DNA of 15,154 nt. Origin: JAGAJR01 sp048463395. Lineage in GTDB: Bacteria > Pseudomonadota > Alphaproteobacteria > RF32 > CAG-239. This document shows, one piece after another, positions 1-7,015 of the stretch. The stretch spans positions 1-15,154 of the forward strand of contig DBFWPL010000029.1 in NCBI GenBank assembly GCA_048463395.1, given 5' to 3'. Position 1 is the stretch's first letter, and each line of letters begins with the position of its first letter. The notes below the pieces were generated by a model. It worked only from the letters and a program-made list of their open reading frames with translations, was not told the origin of the DNA and did no database searches. The position numbers and the translations under genes were made by a program.

Positions 1-1080
1 ATGCGTTCCAACCTTTTATCTTTGCAAAACACCCAGAGTTTGATGGACACTACGCAGGAGCGTTTGTCTACCGGTAAAAAAGTAAACTCTGCAATTGATA
101 ATCCTTCTTCTTATTACACTGCCCAGAGCTTAAACAACAGAGCCAGCGATTTGAGCTCTTTGTTGGACAGCATGGGACAGGGTATTCAAACCATTAAAGC
201 CGCTGACGAAGCTATTGAAGCTATCACTACTTTTGCTCAGCAGGCCAAGGCTATTGCCAACTCTGCTCGCGATGAAGCTCCGAAAGCTGCTGAAGGTAAG
301 GGTACTGTTGACAAAGACGCTACAGATAAACTTACTATTAAATTCACTGATGAAACAGGGGAAAAGTCTCTTGAAATTGCCGGTGCTACTGCTAATACTG
401 ATTTAGAAAAAGTTGCAGCTGCAATCAACACTGCTATTAGCGGCAATACTGATTTCAAAGACAAATTTACAGCTACAGCTACTTCCAACGGTATTAAATT
501 AGAAGCCCTCGGTGATGTTGTTGCTTCTGTTGAAGGTTCCGTCAACGGTGTTGACTTTGGTACTGCCGAAGTCGGAAGTGAAGCTCGTGCCAACTACATG
601 AAACAGTTTAACGGCATTTTGGAACAAATCGACCAATTGGCAAAAGATGCCAGCTACAAAGGTGTAAACCTGTTGCAAAACAATGACCTGACGGTAATCT
701 TTAACGAAGACCGTTCTTCTAAAATTGACATCAAAGGTGTTGACGGAAGCTCTGCAGGTCTTGGCATGAGTGCCGCTTCCGGTTGGGGTAATGCTGATAA
801 CAAAGCAATTGACGCAACCATTAGTGAAGTTGAGGCCGCAATTTCCAAATTGCGTACAATGGCATCTGAGTTCGGTAACAACTACTCAGTTGTTCAAAAC
901 CGTGAAGACTTCACAGAAAACCTGATTAACGTATTGACCGAAGGTGCAGACAAACTGACCTTGGCTGATATGAACGAAGAAAGTGCAAATATGTTGGCAC
1001 TGCAGACCAGACAGCAGTTGGCTATTAACTCCTTGAGTTTGGCTTCTCAGGCTGCCCAGTCTGTATTGAAATTGTTCTAA
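1..1080 (+). CDS. Flagellin, 5'-truncated by the window edge
   Basis: This is a flagellin, the exported subunit that polymerises into the flagellar filament. The N-terminal D0/D1 helices are clear: TTQERLSTGKKVNSAIDNPS at about residues 17-36, then TAQSLNNRASDL and GQGIQTIKAADEAIEAI. The C-terminal half of the coiled core runs from about residue 293 and includes ADMNEESANMLALQTRQQLA, ending in SVLKLF. The middle (about 95-200) is the variable, surface-exposed part. The frame is open from base 1. Flagellins of this type usually begin about 10 residues earlier (a LTAS-like lead into MRSNLLSLQNTQ), so the ATG at base 1 is probably an internal Met and the real start lies outside the window. No promoter or ribosome site is visible for that reason. 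The gene stops at TAA 1078-1080, just before a strong terminator, so it is the last gene of its transcript. The family call is firm. The paralogue is not assigned. Confidence 0.95.
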   Translation: MRSNLLSLQNTQSLMDTTQERLSTGKKVNSAIDNPSSYYTAQSLNNRASDLSSLLDSMGQGIQTIKAADEAIEAITTFAQQAKAIANSARDEAPKAAEGKGTVDKDATDKLTIKFTDETGEKSLEIAGATANTDLEKVAAAINTAISGNTDFKDKFTATATSNGIKLEALGDVVASVEGSVNGVDFGTAEVGSEARANYMKQFNGILEQIDQLAKDASYKGVNLLQNNDLTVIFNEDRSSKIDIKGVDGSSAGLGMSAASGWGNADNKAIDATISEVEAAISKLRTMASEFGNNYSVVQNREDFTENLINVLTEGADKLTLADMNEESANMLALQTRQQLAINSLSLASQAAQSVLKLF

Positions 1081-1102
1081 TCCTTAGATTAGTTAAAAAA
1101 AG

Positions 1103-1129
1103 AAAGGCGGTGTTTTCACCGCCTTTTTT
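1103..1129 (+). terminator. Intrinsic terminator of the flagellin gene
   Basis: GGCGGTG (1106-1112) pairs perfectly with CACCGCC (1117-1123) around a TTTT loop. AAA before and TTTTTT after (1124-1129) extend it. It lies 23 bases after the flagellin stop codon. Confidence 0.93.
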
Positions 1130-1256
1130 GTGCCGAGCCTGCACACCCGGCGGGTGGTCGGCGACCACTGGCGTCGGTTAGTTATGGAGAGTAAGGGGCT
1201 TGAAACGCTCGTTGGCTTCTCCCTGCCGATAGCGAGTTAGTGCCATAGAATTTTAA
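1130..1256. other. Gene-free spacer rich in dyad structure
   Basis: No credible open reading frame is seen. Two mutually exclusive hairpins overlap at the left. CACCC (1144-1148) pairs with GGGTG (1152-1156). Alternatively CCGGCGGGTGGTC (1147-1159) pairs with GACCACT (1163-1169) and CGTCGG (1172-1177). Both have a GGC loop. A second imperfect hairpin follows: TATGG (1183-1187) with CCATA (1243-1247), and inside it CTCGTTGGC (1208-1216) with GCCGA (1225-1229) and CGAG (1233-1236). These may belong to a separate RNA or to a longer form of the RNA at 1291-1449. The function is unknown. Confidence 0.5.
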
Positions 1257-1284
1257 TTGCAAATTAATCTTTATCTTTTATTAT
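1257..1284 (+). promoter_or_regulatory. Candidate sigma70-type promoter for the small RNA
   Basis: TTGCAA (1257-1262) and TATTAT (1279-1284) are separated by 16 bases and match the -35 and -10 consensus at 4/6 and 5/6. The predicted start is near 1291, at the base of the first hairpin of the candidate RNA and downstream of the flagellin terminator. Confidence 0.5.
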
Positions 1285-1290
1285 CACTCT

Positions 1291-1449
1291 TGCAGTTCAG
1301 AGGTGGACTGCGGAGTGTGGAAGCTCCTCTCAAGAAAAAGAACAACTCCTTCACGGGGAGCTGGGGATATAAGGCTATGCTCGAATAACCCAGACTGTTC
1401 TTGAGCAGTTTCCAACTCCCCGCCTTAAAATTTTAAGGCGGTTTTGTTT
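1291..1449 (+). ncRNA. Candidate structured small RNA, about 157 nt, family unassigned
   Basis: This promoter-to-terminator unit has no good reading frame. By eye it folds as follows. A 5' hairpin pairs GCAGTT (1292-1297) with GACTGC (1306-1311). A long stem then forms from three helices: GGAGT (1312-1316) with ACTCC (1415-1419), GGAAGCT (1319-1325) with AGTTTCC (1407-1413), and CTCAAGAA (1329-1336) with TTCTTGAG (1398-1405), separated only by small bulges. The stem is capped by two hairpins: CTCC (1346-1349) with GGAG (1357-1360), and CTGGG (1361-1365) with CCCAG (1389-1393). An intrinsic terminator follows. Three CTCC motifs (1324-1327, 1346-1349, 1416-1419) could pair with Shine-Dalgarno sequences, a feature of some alphaproteobacterial trans-acting RNAs. 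Length and long-hairpin shape also recall 6S RNA, but I cannot see a 6S central bubble. It is not recognisably tmRNA, SRP RNA or RNase P RNA. Confidence 0.5.
1420..1449 (+). terminator. Intrinsic terminator of the candidate small RNA
   Basis: CCGCCTTAAAA (1420-1430) is followed directly by its exact reverse complement (1431-1441), then TTTTGTTT (1442-1449). The stem is perfect over 11 bp. It sits upstream of the HTH gene, so that gene either has its own promoter or depends on read-through. Confidence 0.85.
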
Positions 1450-1463
1450 AGCTAAAAACAAAA
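1442..1463. promoter_or_regulatory. AT-rich inverted repeat upstream of the HTH gene
   Basis: TTTTGTTT (1442-1449) and AAACAAAA (1456-1463) form a perfect 8-bp inverted repeat around AGCTAA. It abuts the AAGGAG ribosome site (1465-1470) of the HTH gene. It could be an operator for that small DNA-binding protein, or merely the T tail of the terminator followed by an A-rich leader. The evidence is positional only. Confidence 0.35.
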
Positions 1464-1480
1464 TAAGGAGTTTGAAAAAA

Positions 1481-1720
1481 ATGACTGAACCTATTAATAA
1501 ATCCAGTTACGTTAATAAAATTATCGCCCGACAATTGGGGTATGCTCTTTGGGAAGAAAGACGAAAAAGGAGTCTTCGTCTCACCGCTCTGCAACAACGA
1601 GTAAATATTCCTCAAAAACAGCTCGACCGGATAGAACTAGGAAAATCCGTCCCCATTCCATACGTCAAAAAACTATTGGAGTTTTATAAGAAAAATATCA
1701 AACTCGAATTGACTGAGTAA
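1481..1720 (+). CDS. Small XRE-like helix-turn-helix protein
   Basis: This 79-residue protein is almost entirely one Cro/C1 (XRE)-type DNA-binding domain. The segment from GYALWEERRKRSL through LTALQQRVNIPQKQLDRIE to LGKSVPIPYVKKLLEFY shows the usual order of helices. The turn is at RVNIPQKQLDRIELG and the recognition helix at about PQKQLDRIE. There is no partner domain, so it should bind DNA as a dimer if active. ATG 1481 is chosen over TTG 1472 because AAGGAG (1465-1470) lies 10 bases before the ATG but only one base before the TTG. It stands alone between the small-RNA terminator and a shared bidirectional terminator. Target genes cannot be read from the sequence. The palindrome at 1442-1463 suggests autoregulation. 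It could equally be a prophage or toxin-antitoxin remnant, although no partner gene is adjacent. Confidence 0.8.
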   Translation: MTEPINKSSYVNKIIARQLGYALWEERRKRSLRLTALQQRVNIPQKQLDRIELGKSVPIPYVKKLLEFYKKNIKLELTE

Positions 1721-1724
1721 AAGT

Positions 1725-1747
1725 AAAGCCCGCTAAAAGCGGGCTTT
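1725..1747. terminator. Bidirectional terminator between the HTH gene and ileS
   Basis: AAAGCCCGC (1725-1733) and GCGGGCTTT (1739-1747) form a perfect 9-bp stem with loop TAAAA. T-rich sequence follows on the plus strand, and the minus strand also continues T-rich. It lies 4 bases after the HTH stop and 7 bases from the ileS stop, so it can serve both convergent genes. Confidence 0.9.
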
Positions 1748-1754
1748 GTTTATC

Positions 1755-4700
1755 TTAAGCGACTTTTGCGTCAAAGCAGATTTCCAAACCTTCAATATCG
1801 GCTTTGGTTCCGCCTGTACAGGTATTATCCACCTTAACAGCCAAAACCTGTTCGGCAATATATTCCCGATTTTCTTCCAGAGCCTTTGACAATTCGGCAT
1901 CTGCTGCCGAATAGCAAAGTTCAATACGATCAGAAATATTGAAGTCTTTATCCTTACGCAAGGTTTGAACCAGACGGACAAAGTCTCTGGCCATGCCTTC
2001 CCGTTTCAATTCCTCGGTAACGTTGGTATCCAGACTGACGACCGCCTTGTTATCGGCAAAAGCTCTGCCGGCAACACCGTCTTTCATGTCCAGACGGACT
2101 TCAAACAAATCCTGAGTCAGTGTTTTTCCGGCAATATTCAAAGTGCCGTCGGCGTTCAGTTCCCATTTACCCTGTTTGTAGGCACCCATAACAGGTCCCA
2201 TGTCTTTACCCAAGGCCTTACCCAACAACGGTGTATAGAGATAAATCGTTTTAGCGGCGTAATTATTCAGATTATTGTCAAATTTGACTTCTTTAACGTT
2301 CAGTTCATCTTTGACGATTTCCTGATAATCCGGTGTCAATTCCGCTCCGACCAAAGTCAAACTTGCCAATGGCAGACGGTTGCGGATGTTTTTTTCTTCA
2401 CGGATGAATTTTCCGGCAGAGCATAAATCCTGCAAGAAGTCCATCTCGTTAACCAATTTCTCGTCAAACTTGATATCTGCCAAAGACGGATAATCCGTTA
2501 AGTGAACGCTCTCGCCACCAGTCAAGGTTTTGAACACATATTCCGAAACAAACGGCATTAACGGAGCCAAAACTTTGCTCAAGTTAACCAAAACCGTATA
2601 CAAAGTATCAAACGCCTGAGCGTCGCCCTCCCAGAAGCGATCACGAGTGCGGCGGATGTACCAGTTGTTCAGAACCTCCATAAAGCTTGCCACTTCATTG
2701 CAGGCAACGGCAACGTCATAAGTATCTAATCCTTGCTTAACAACATCACGAAGATGTTTTAACTTAGAGAGGATATAATTGTCGATGGCTTCCGAAGAAG
2801 ATGAAATTTCCTTTGCTTTATATTCTTCGGCATTGGCATATAAGGTAAAGAAATAGAAAGCGTTCCACAAAGGAATCAAAGCAACTCGAGCCGCTTTGGC
2901 GATTTCTTTTCCTTCTTTATCGACAGCCAGATTGCCGCCTTTTAATACCGGAGAAGAAACCAAGAACCACCGCAAAGCATCGGAACCGATTGTATCCAAG
3001 ACTTCATTCGGGTCCGGATAGTTTTTCAGACGCTTGGAGAGCTTTTGTCCGCCCTCGGCCATCAACAATCCGGTGCAAATGCAATTTTTGAAAGCCGGAC
3101 GATTATGCAACGCCGTTGACAACACGGTCAGAGTATAAAACCAACCGCGGGTCTGATCCATGGCCTCAACAATAAAGTCGGCCGGAAAATGATTTTCAAA
3201 CCATTCTTTGTTTTCAAACGGATAATGAATTTGAGCATACGGCATGGAACCGGATTCAAACCAACAGTCGAACACGTCGCCTACTCTTCTCATCATCGTT
3301 TTACCGGACGGATCATCCGGGTTCGGGTAAACCACATCGTCAATATAAGGTTTGTGCAGATTGGTAACCTCAATACCGGTCTTTTCTTTGATTTCGGCGA
3401 CAGAACCAAACACATCAATTCGCGGGAACTGCGGATTATCGGACTTCCAAACCGGAATCGGCGTACCCCAGAAACGGTTGCGGGAAATTGACCAATCTCT
3501 GGCTCCCTCCAGCCATTTTCCGAAACGCCCGTCTTTAATATGCTCAGGAACCCAATTGATTTCCTGATTGTTCTTAACCATATCGTCGCGGAAATCCGTT
3601 ACCTTCACAAACCAAGAAGACATCGCCTTGTAAATCAGCGGGGTGTCTGTTCTCCAGCAGAACGGATAAGAGTGGGTATATTGTTCTTTTTTAACCAACA
3701 GGCCTTTTTCTTTCAAAAGCTGCATAATCGGCTCATTGGTTTCAAAAACCTGTTTACCCTGATAGTCCGGAACTTCGGCGGTAAATTTTCCAGCCTCGTC
3801 GACAGGACAAACCACAGGGAAGTTTTCATCATAAGCACGGCAGGCCTCAAAGTCATCCTGACCAAAGCCCGGAGCGATATGAACAACACCGGTACCGTCT
3901 TCGGTAGAAACGAACTCACCGCTTAAAACTCTAAAAGCTCCTTTATCTTTTAAGTGTTTGAAATACGGGAACATCGGTTCATAGCTCATTCCGACCAAGT
4001 CTTTTCCTTTTAAGGTTCCGACCTGAGACGCGTGCTCCAGTTGCTTTTTATAACGACCGAGCAAAGCTTGTGCCAAAATGTATTTTTCACCGTTTTCTTC
4101 CATAACGGCATAGTCAATATCCAGACCGACAGCCAACATCAGGTTTGACGGCAAAGTCCAAGGCGTGGTGGTCCAGACCAGAATATTCATTCCGTTTTCA
4201 AGCTTAAACATCACCGTAATGGCATTGTCGGTTTTGTCCTGATAACCTTGGTTTACTTCAAAGTTAGACAGAGGGGTTTCCGCTGCCCAGGAATAAGGCA
4301 AAACACGGTAATCTTCATAAACCAGACCTTTGTCATAAAGCTGTTTGAAGTTATTGATAACACTTTCCATAAACGGAAGATCCATCGTCTTATAATCATG
4401 ACTGAAATCAACCCAACGACCAATACGCTTAAACATCTCGACCCAAATGCCGGAATATTTCAAAACATCCTGACGGCAGAAATCGTTAAACTTTTCAACG
4501 CCGAATTCTTCAATTTGCTTACGACCGGAAACTCCTAATTGTTTTTCGGCAGACATTTCGGCAGGAAGTCCGTGGCAGTCCCACCCCAGACGGCGTTCAA
4601 CCTTTTTGCCGTTCATGGTCTGATAACGGGCGACAACATCCTTAACATAAGAGACCATAATGTGGCCGTAGTGCGGCGTACCGTTGGCAAACGGAGGGCC

Positions 4701-4844
4701 ATCATAAAAAACAAATTCGGCGGCTCCGTCCCGATTGTGAACGGATTTTTCAAATGTTTTATTTTCGTCCCAGAACTTCAGGACTTCTTTTTCGACTTCG
4801 ACAAAGTCCGGCTTTGCCTTAACTTCAGCATAATGTTTAGTCAT
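1755..4844 (-). CDS. ileS: Isoleucyl-tRNA synthetase, type 2 (eukaryote-like)
   Basis: It charges tRNA-Ile with isoleucine in the cytoplasm. The class I signatures are intact: FANGTPHYGHI (HIGH motif HYGH, residues 58-61), GWDCHGLP (87-94), and KLSKR as the KMSKS loop (601-605) within KLSKRLKNYPDPNEVLDTIG. The CP1 editing domain is present, with WTTTPWTLPSN (224-234) and GTGVVHIAPGFGQDDFE (318-334). The rest is the helical anticodon-binding domain and C-terminal extension. At 1029 residues with KLSKRxKNYPDP and GWDCHGLP, it fits the type 2 form also found in eukaryotes, which in characterised cases is poorly inhibited by mupirocin. Start: ATG 4842-4844 has AAGGTG seven bases upstream. An adjacent TTG (4845-4847) is spaced less well. 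The gene is monocistronic, ending in a terminator shared with the HTH gene. No T-box leader was seen upstream. Confidence 0.97.
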   Translation of the reverse strand: MTKHYAEVKAKPDFVEVEKEVLKFWDENKTFEKSVHNRDGAAEFVFYDGPPFANGTPHYGHIMVSYVKDVVARYQTMNGKKVERRLGWDCHGLPAEMSAEKQLGVSGRKQIEEFGVEKFNDFCRQDVLKYSGIWVEMFKRIGRWVDFSHDYKTMDLPFMESVINNFKQLYDKGLVYEDYRVLPYSWAAETPLSNFEVNQGYQDKTDNAITVMFKLENGMNILVWTTTPWTLPSNLMLAVGLDIDYAVMEENGEKYILAQALLGRYKKQLEHASQVGTLKGKDLVGMSYEPMFPYFKHLKDKGAFRVLSGEFVSTEDGTGVVHIAPGFGQDDFEACRAYDENFPVVCPVDEAGKFTAEVPDYQGKQVFETNEPIMQLLKEKGLLVKKEQYTHSYPFCWRTDTPLIYKAMSSWFVKVTDFRDDMVKNNQEINWVPEHIKDGRFGKWLEGARDWSISRNRFWGTPIPVWKSDNPQFPRIDVFGSVAEIKEKTGIEVTNLHKPYIDDVVYPNPDDPSGKTMMRRVGDVFDCWFESGSMPYAQIHYPFENKEWFENHFPADFIVEAMDQTRGWFYTLTVLSTALHNRPAFKNCICTGLLMAEGGQKLSKRLKNYPDPNEVLDTIGSDALRWFLVSSPVLKGGNLAVDKEGKEIAKAARVALIPLWNAFYFFTLYANAEEYKAKEISSSSEAIDNYILSKLKHLRDVVKQGLDTYDVAVACNEVASFMEVLNNWYIRRTRDRFWEGDAQAFDTLYTVLVNLSKVLAPLMPFVSEYVFKTLTGGESVHLTDYPSLADIKFDEKLVNEMDFLQDLCSAGKFIREEKNIRNRLPLASLTLVGAELTPDYQEIVKDELNVKEVKFDNNLNNYAAKTIYLYTPLLGKALGKDMGPVMGAYKQGKWELNADGTLNIAGKTLTQDLFEVRLDMKDGVAGRAFADNKAVVSLDTNVTEELKREGMARDFVRLVQTLRKDKDFNISDRIELCYSAADAELSKALEENREYIAEQVLAVKVDNTCTGGTKADIEGLEICFDAKVA

Positions 4845-5030
4845 CAATAAACACCTTAAATTTTAATTAAATGAGTGAAATAATGTTTTTGGAAAATTTG
4901 ATTTTATGTATAAGAAAAGTGCATCCCCTAAGGGATAATAATGAAAACGGAACGTATGATAAAATTTTGCAACATTTTCTTAAATTCTCTGATTAAACTG
5001 CTGGTAATTTAATACAAGAAAATGTTCGAG
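4845..5030. other. Spacer upstream of ileS with two dyads
   Basis: This AT-rich stretch should hold the ileS promoter, but no pair of -35/-10 boxes stands out. An 11-bp perfect inverted repeat (4971-4981 with 5016-5026) has a 34-base spacer. A small dyad pairs ATCCC (4923-4927) with GGGAT (4932-4936). The large dyad lies just past the stop of the zeta-like gene and might act as a weak terminator for it. The evidence is weak. Confidence 0.35.
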
Positions 5031-5709
5031 TCAAATATAAATTAACGATTGCAAGGAGTTGTCTCTGTGATTTTTGAAAGTGTCGGTTAAAAACCTGAAA
5101 CGGATAAATTCCCAGGCTTTGGCTCCGCGTTTTTTCATTTTTTCAACGACTTTTTTGCGGCGGCGGTTAAACTTGTTGCAATCGGGCAACAACCATGCAC
5201 GATGCCGTTCCTTGAGCAAGGCCCGCAGCGGAGTATCTTTACTTCTCAGTTTCTTGAGCTTATCTAAAAAAGCCAGATGTCTTCCGTCCCTGTCATACAC
5301 ATCTACCTTGTCAACCGTTGAGGATATTTCGCTCATTTTGGTTATAATCGGCAGTGCCTTGAAAAAAATGTAATGACGCAAAAAATCCGGTTTGCGAGGA
5401 TAGTTCTTAATATCCATTTTACTGTTCTGTTGCTGGTTATCCAAAGCAAACTCATAACGGTGTATCATCCCCAATGTGCCTTATTTTTATCATCCTCGGG
5501 AATAAACGCTTTCAGCTCGTCAATTTCCAGCAGGACGGGGGCGTAACAAAACTTTCTTCAAGAAGAGGTTTAATGTGCGTAGACTTTCCGGCTCCCGGAG
5601 ATGAGAAAACGAAGATTATCCTCGGCTTTTCGTTCGCACAGACCTGCCTTTTGCCTGTGAAAAAATAGCTGCAGGCATCTGCCAAATCATGTTGTTCCGA
5701 GTGATTCAT
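5031..5709 (-). pseudogene. Zeta-toxin-like P-loop kinase gene with two frameshifts
   Basis: The minus strand from ATG 5707-5709 reads a P-loop start, RIIFVFSSPGAGKSTHIKPL (Walker A GAGKST), then stops at 5512-5514. A second frame continues it as VLLEIDELKAFIPEDDKNKA and ends at 5464-5466. A third (5474 down to 5031) carries IHRYEFALDN, then VDKVDVYDRDGRHLAFLDKL and a basic tail. Adding one base in the five-G run at 5537-5541 and one in the four-base C run at 5469-5472 (plus strand) would fuse all three into one 226-residue protein. Zeta-type kinases phosphorylate UDP-sugars or related small substrates. The GxGKST loop, the acidic residues after the first strand, and the late VDxVDVYDxDG strand fit that family. 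The middle between FIPEDD and HRYEFAL seems shorter than usual, so an in-frame deletion may also exist. No antitoxin gene is adjacent. It could be a pseudogene, a phase-variable gene, or sequencing error. Confidence 0.65.
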
Positions 5710-5713
5710 TTTG

Positions 5714-5743
5714 TTGTTCCCTTTGGGTTATTTATGGGAACAA
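5714..5743 (-). promoter_or_regulatory. Inverted repeat over the leader of the zeta-like gene
   Basis: TTGTTCCC (5714-5721) and GGGAACAA (5736-5743) are perfect 8-bp arms around 14 bases. They lie 4 to 34 bases ahead of the zeta-like start codon on the minus strand, in the spacer after anmK. In mRNA the arm nearest the start would include the AAGGGA that serves as ribosome site, so folding could hide it. Otherwise it is an operator. Confidence 0.4.
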
Positions 5744-5779
5744 GGTATCATCTTTTGTCTAAAAACACAACAGCTATTC

Positions 5780-6889
5780 TTACAACCGGACGTATTCGTT
5801 TATCTGTCCGCCGACCATCGGCTCGCCGACGCCGGTGGTTGTCGGAAAGCTTATCGGTAGGAAATATAGTCTTCGTACTGCCTGAAAAGCAATCGACTGA
5901 GCCCCTAAAGCCTCGGAATTTAAGCCTTCTTCACTTACGGTTTTGACAACCATATCCGGCAGCCGCTGCCGCAGAAAACGCAAGATAGTCGGGTTTTTCG
6001 CTCCGCCGCCGCAGACTAACAGAATTTTGGGAATTTCAGGCAAATACATTAGAATTGAATAGGCAATGCTTTCGGCAACGAATGCCGTTACCGTTGCCGC
6101 TCCGTCTTCAAGACTCAGGCCTTCTAAATGTTCAAGTTTTTCTTTAAATGTTTCCCTGTCTGCCGATTTGGGCGGATACTTTCCAAAATATTTGTGCCGC
6201 ATCAGGCTGGCAACAATTTGTTCGTTCACGGTTCCGGTAATCGCCAGCTTTCCGTTATAATCCATATCCATTCCGGCATGTTTACGAACCCAGTCGTTAA
6301 TCGCCGCATTGCCGGGACCGGTATCAAAAGCCATCATTTCACCAAAAGAGCCAATCCATGTTACGTTGGAAAGCCCGGCTATATTAACGACTGCAATCGG
6401 CTTGCCCATATCCGAACAAACCGCTGCATGGTACACCGGTTCCAACGGACCGCCCTGCCCGCCGGCCAGAATATCCGCCTTATGAAACTTATTCACGACT
6501 TTAATGCCGGTCAATTCAGACAGCAAAGCCCCGTCCCCCATTTGCAGCGTATAGTGCTCTGCCGGATTGTTATATACCGTATGTCCCTCAAAGCCGATAA
6601 CATCTATCTTAACGTCATAATCGGCAATAAAATCGTTGACTATCCGGGCATGAAATTCGGTAATTTCCCGTTCAACCTCAGCAATGCGGGCGAGTTCTTC
6701 CTCGCTTTCGGGCTTTTTGCCGATAACCGAGCGGATTTTGTCGCGTAACACTTCATCATAAGGAACATTAACGCACGGACCGTAATCATAGACATCAACG
6801 CCGTCGGTTGAAATCAGTGCCGCATCCACCCCTTGTATCGAACTTCCGCTCAACAGCCCTAAAGCATTGAGTGTCTTTATCGCTTCCAT
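5780..6889 (-). CDS. anmK: Anhydro-N-acetylmuramic acid kinase (AnmK)
   Basis: AnmK hydrolyses and phosphorylates 1,6-anhydro-MurNAc from recycled cell wall to MurNAc-6-phosphate in the cytoplasm. The 369-residue length is typical. Family landmarks are NIAGLSNVTWIG, then AFDTGPGNAAINDW with the catalytic Asp. Near the C-terminus come LLVCGGGAKNPT, EEGLNSEALGAQSIAFQAVR and LPISFPTTTGVGEP. The N-terminal phosphate loop reads GLLSGSSIQGVDAALI, where most members have GLMSGTSxDG. Both the Thr and the Asp of that motif are changed. The start is ATG 6887-6889, with AGAGG about 13 bases upstream. The frame stays open further upstream, but that stretch is not family-like and would overlap tyrS. The gene is divergent from tyrS and is followed 70 bases later by the zeta-like pseudogene on the same strand, with no clear terminator between. 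Murein-recycling partners are not in the window. Confidence 0.92.
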   Translation of the reverse strand: MEAIKTLNALGLLSGSSIQGVDAALISTDGVDVYDYGPCVNVPYDEVLRDKIRSVIGKKPESEEELARIAEVEREITEFHARIVNDFIADYDVKIDVIGFEGHTVYNNPAEHYTLQMGDGALLSELTGIKVVNKFHKADILAGGQGGPLEPVYHAAVCSDMGKPIAVVNIAGLSNVTWIGSFGEMMAFDTGPGNAAINDWVRKHAGMDMDYNGKLAITGTVNEQIVASLMRHKYFGKYPPKSADRETFKEKLEHLEGLSLEDGAATVTAFVAESIAYSILMYLPEIPKILLVCGGGAKNPTILRFLRQRLPDMVVKTVSEEGLNSEALGAQSIAFQAVRRLYFLPISFPTTTGVGEPMVGGQINEYVRL

Positions 6890-6912
6890 TGTAAAAAAAA
6901 TTACCTCTTTTG

Positions 6913-6954
6913 TTGCATTGTTTTCATTATATGATAATATTCCTTGGTTAAGAA
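6913..6954. promoter_or_regulatory. Overlapping divergent promoters for anmK and tyrS
   Basis: For tyrS (+): TTGCAT (6913-6918), 16 bases, TAATAT (6935-6940), giving a leader of about 70 bases. For anmK (-): a perfect TATAAT (plus-strand ATTATA 6926-6931) lies 17 bases from a poor TTCTTA -35 (6949-6954), giving a leader of about 30 bases. The two elements overlap, so polymerase binding would be mutually exclusive. Called by eye. Confidence 0.45.
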
Positions 6955-7015
6955 TTTGTTTATTGTTTTTCAAACAGGTTTTTAAAGTGAAATTTTCAAT
7001 ATAAGGAAAGGGACA

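Noticed and set aside
237..593. A 118-residue frame antisense to flagellin
   Set aside because: It mirrors the repetitive Ala/Thr codons of the flagellin variable region and shows no gene-like features.
1131..1450. tmRNA (including the two-piece alphaproteobacterial form), RNase P RNA or SRP RNA
   Set aside because: No tag-like frame, tRNA-like T arm or CCA end, no RNase P conserved core, and no SRP GGAAG/AGCA loop could be found.
3540..3926. Plus-strand frames of 60-150 residues inside ileS, for example 3540-3926 and 1965-2426
   Set aside because: They lie wholly opposite a well-supported ileS gene and have no recognisable domains or ribosome sites.
4845..5030. T-box leader for ileS
   Set aside because: No T-box AGGGTGG-like motif, specifier-loop arrangement or antiterminator/terminator pair was seen on the minus strand.
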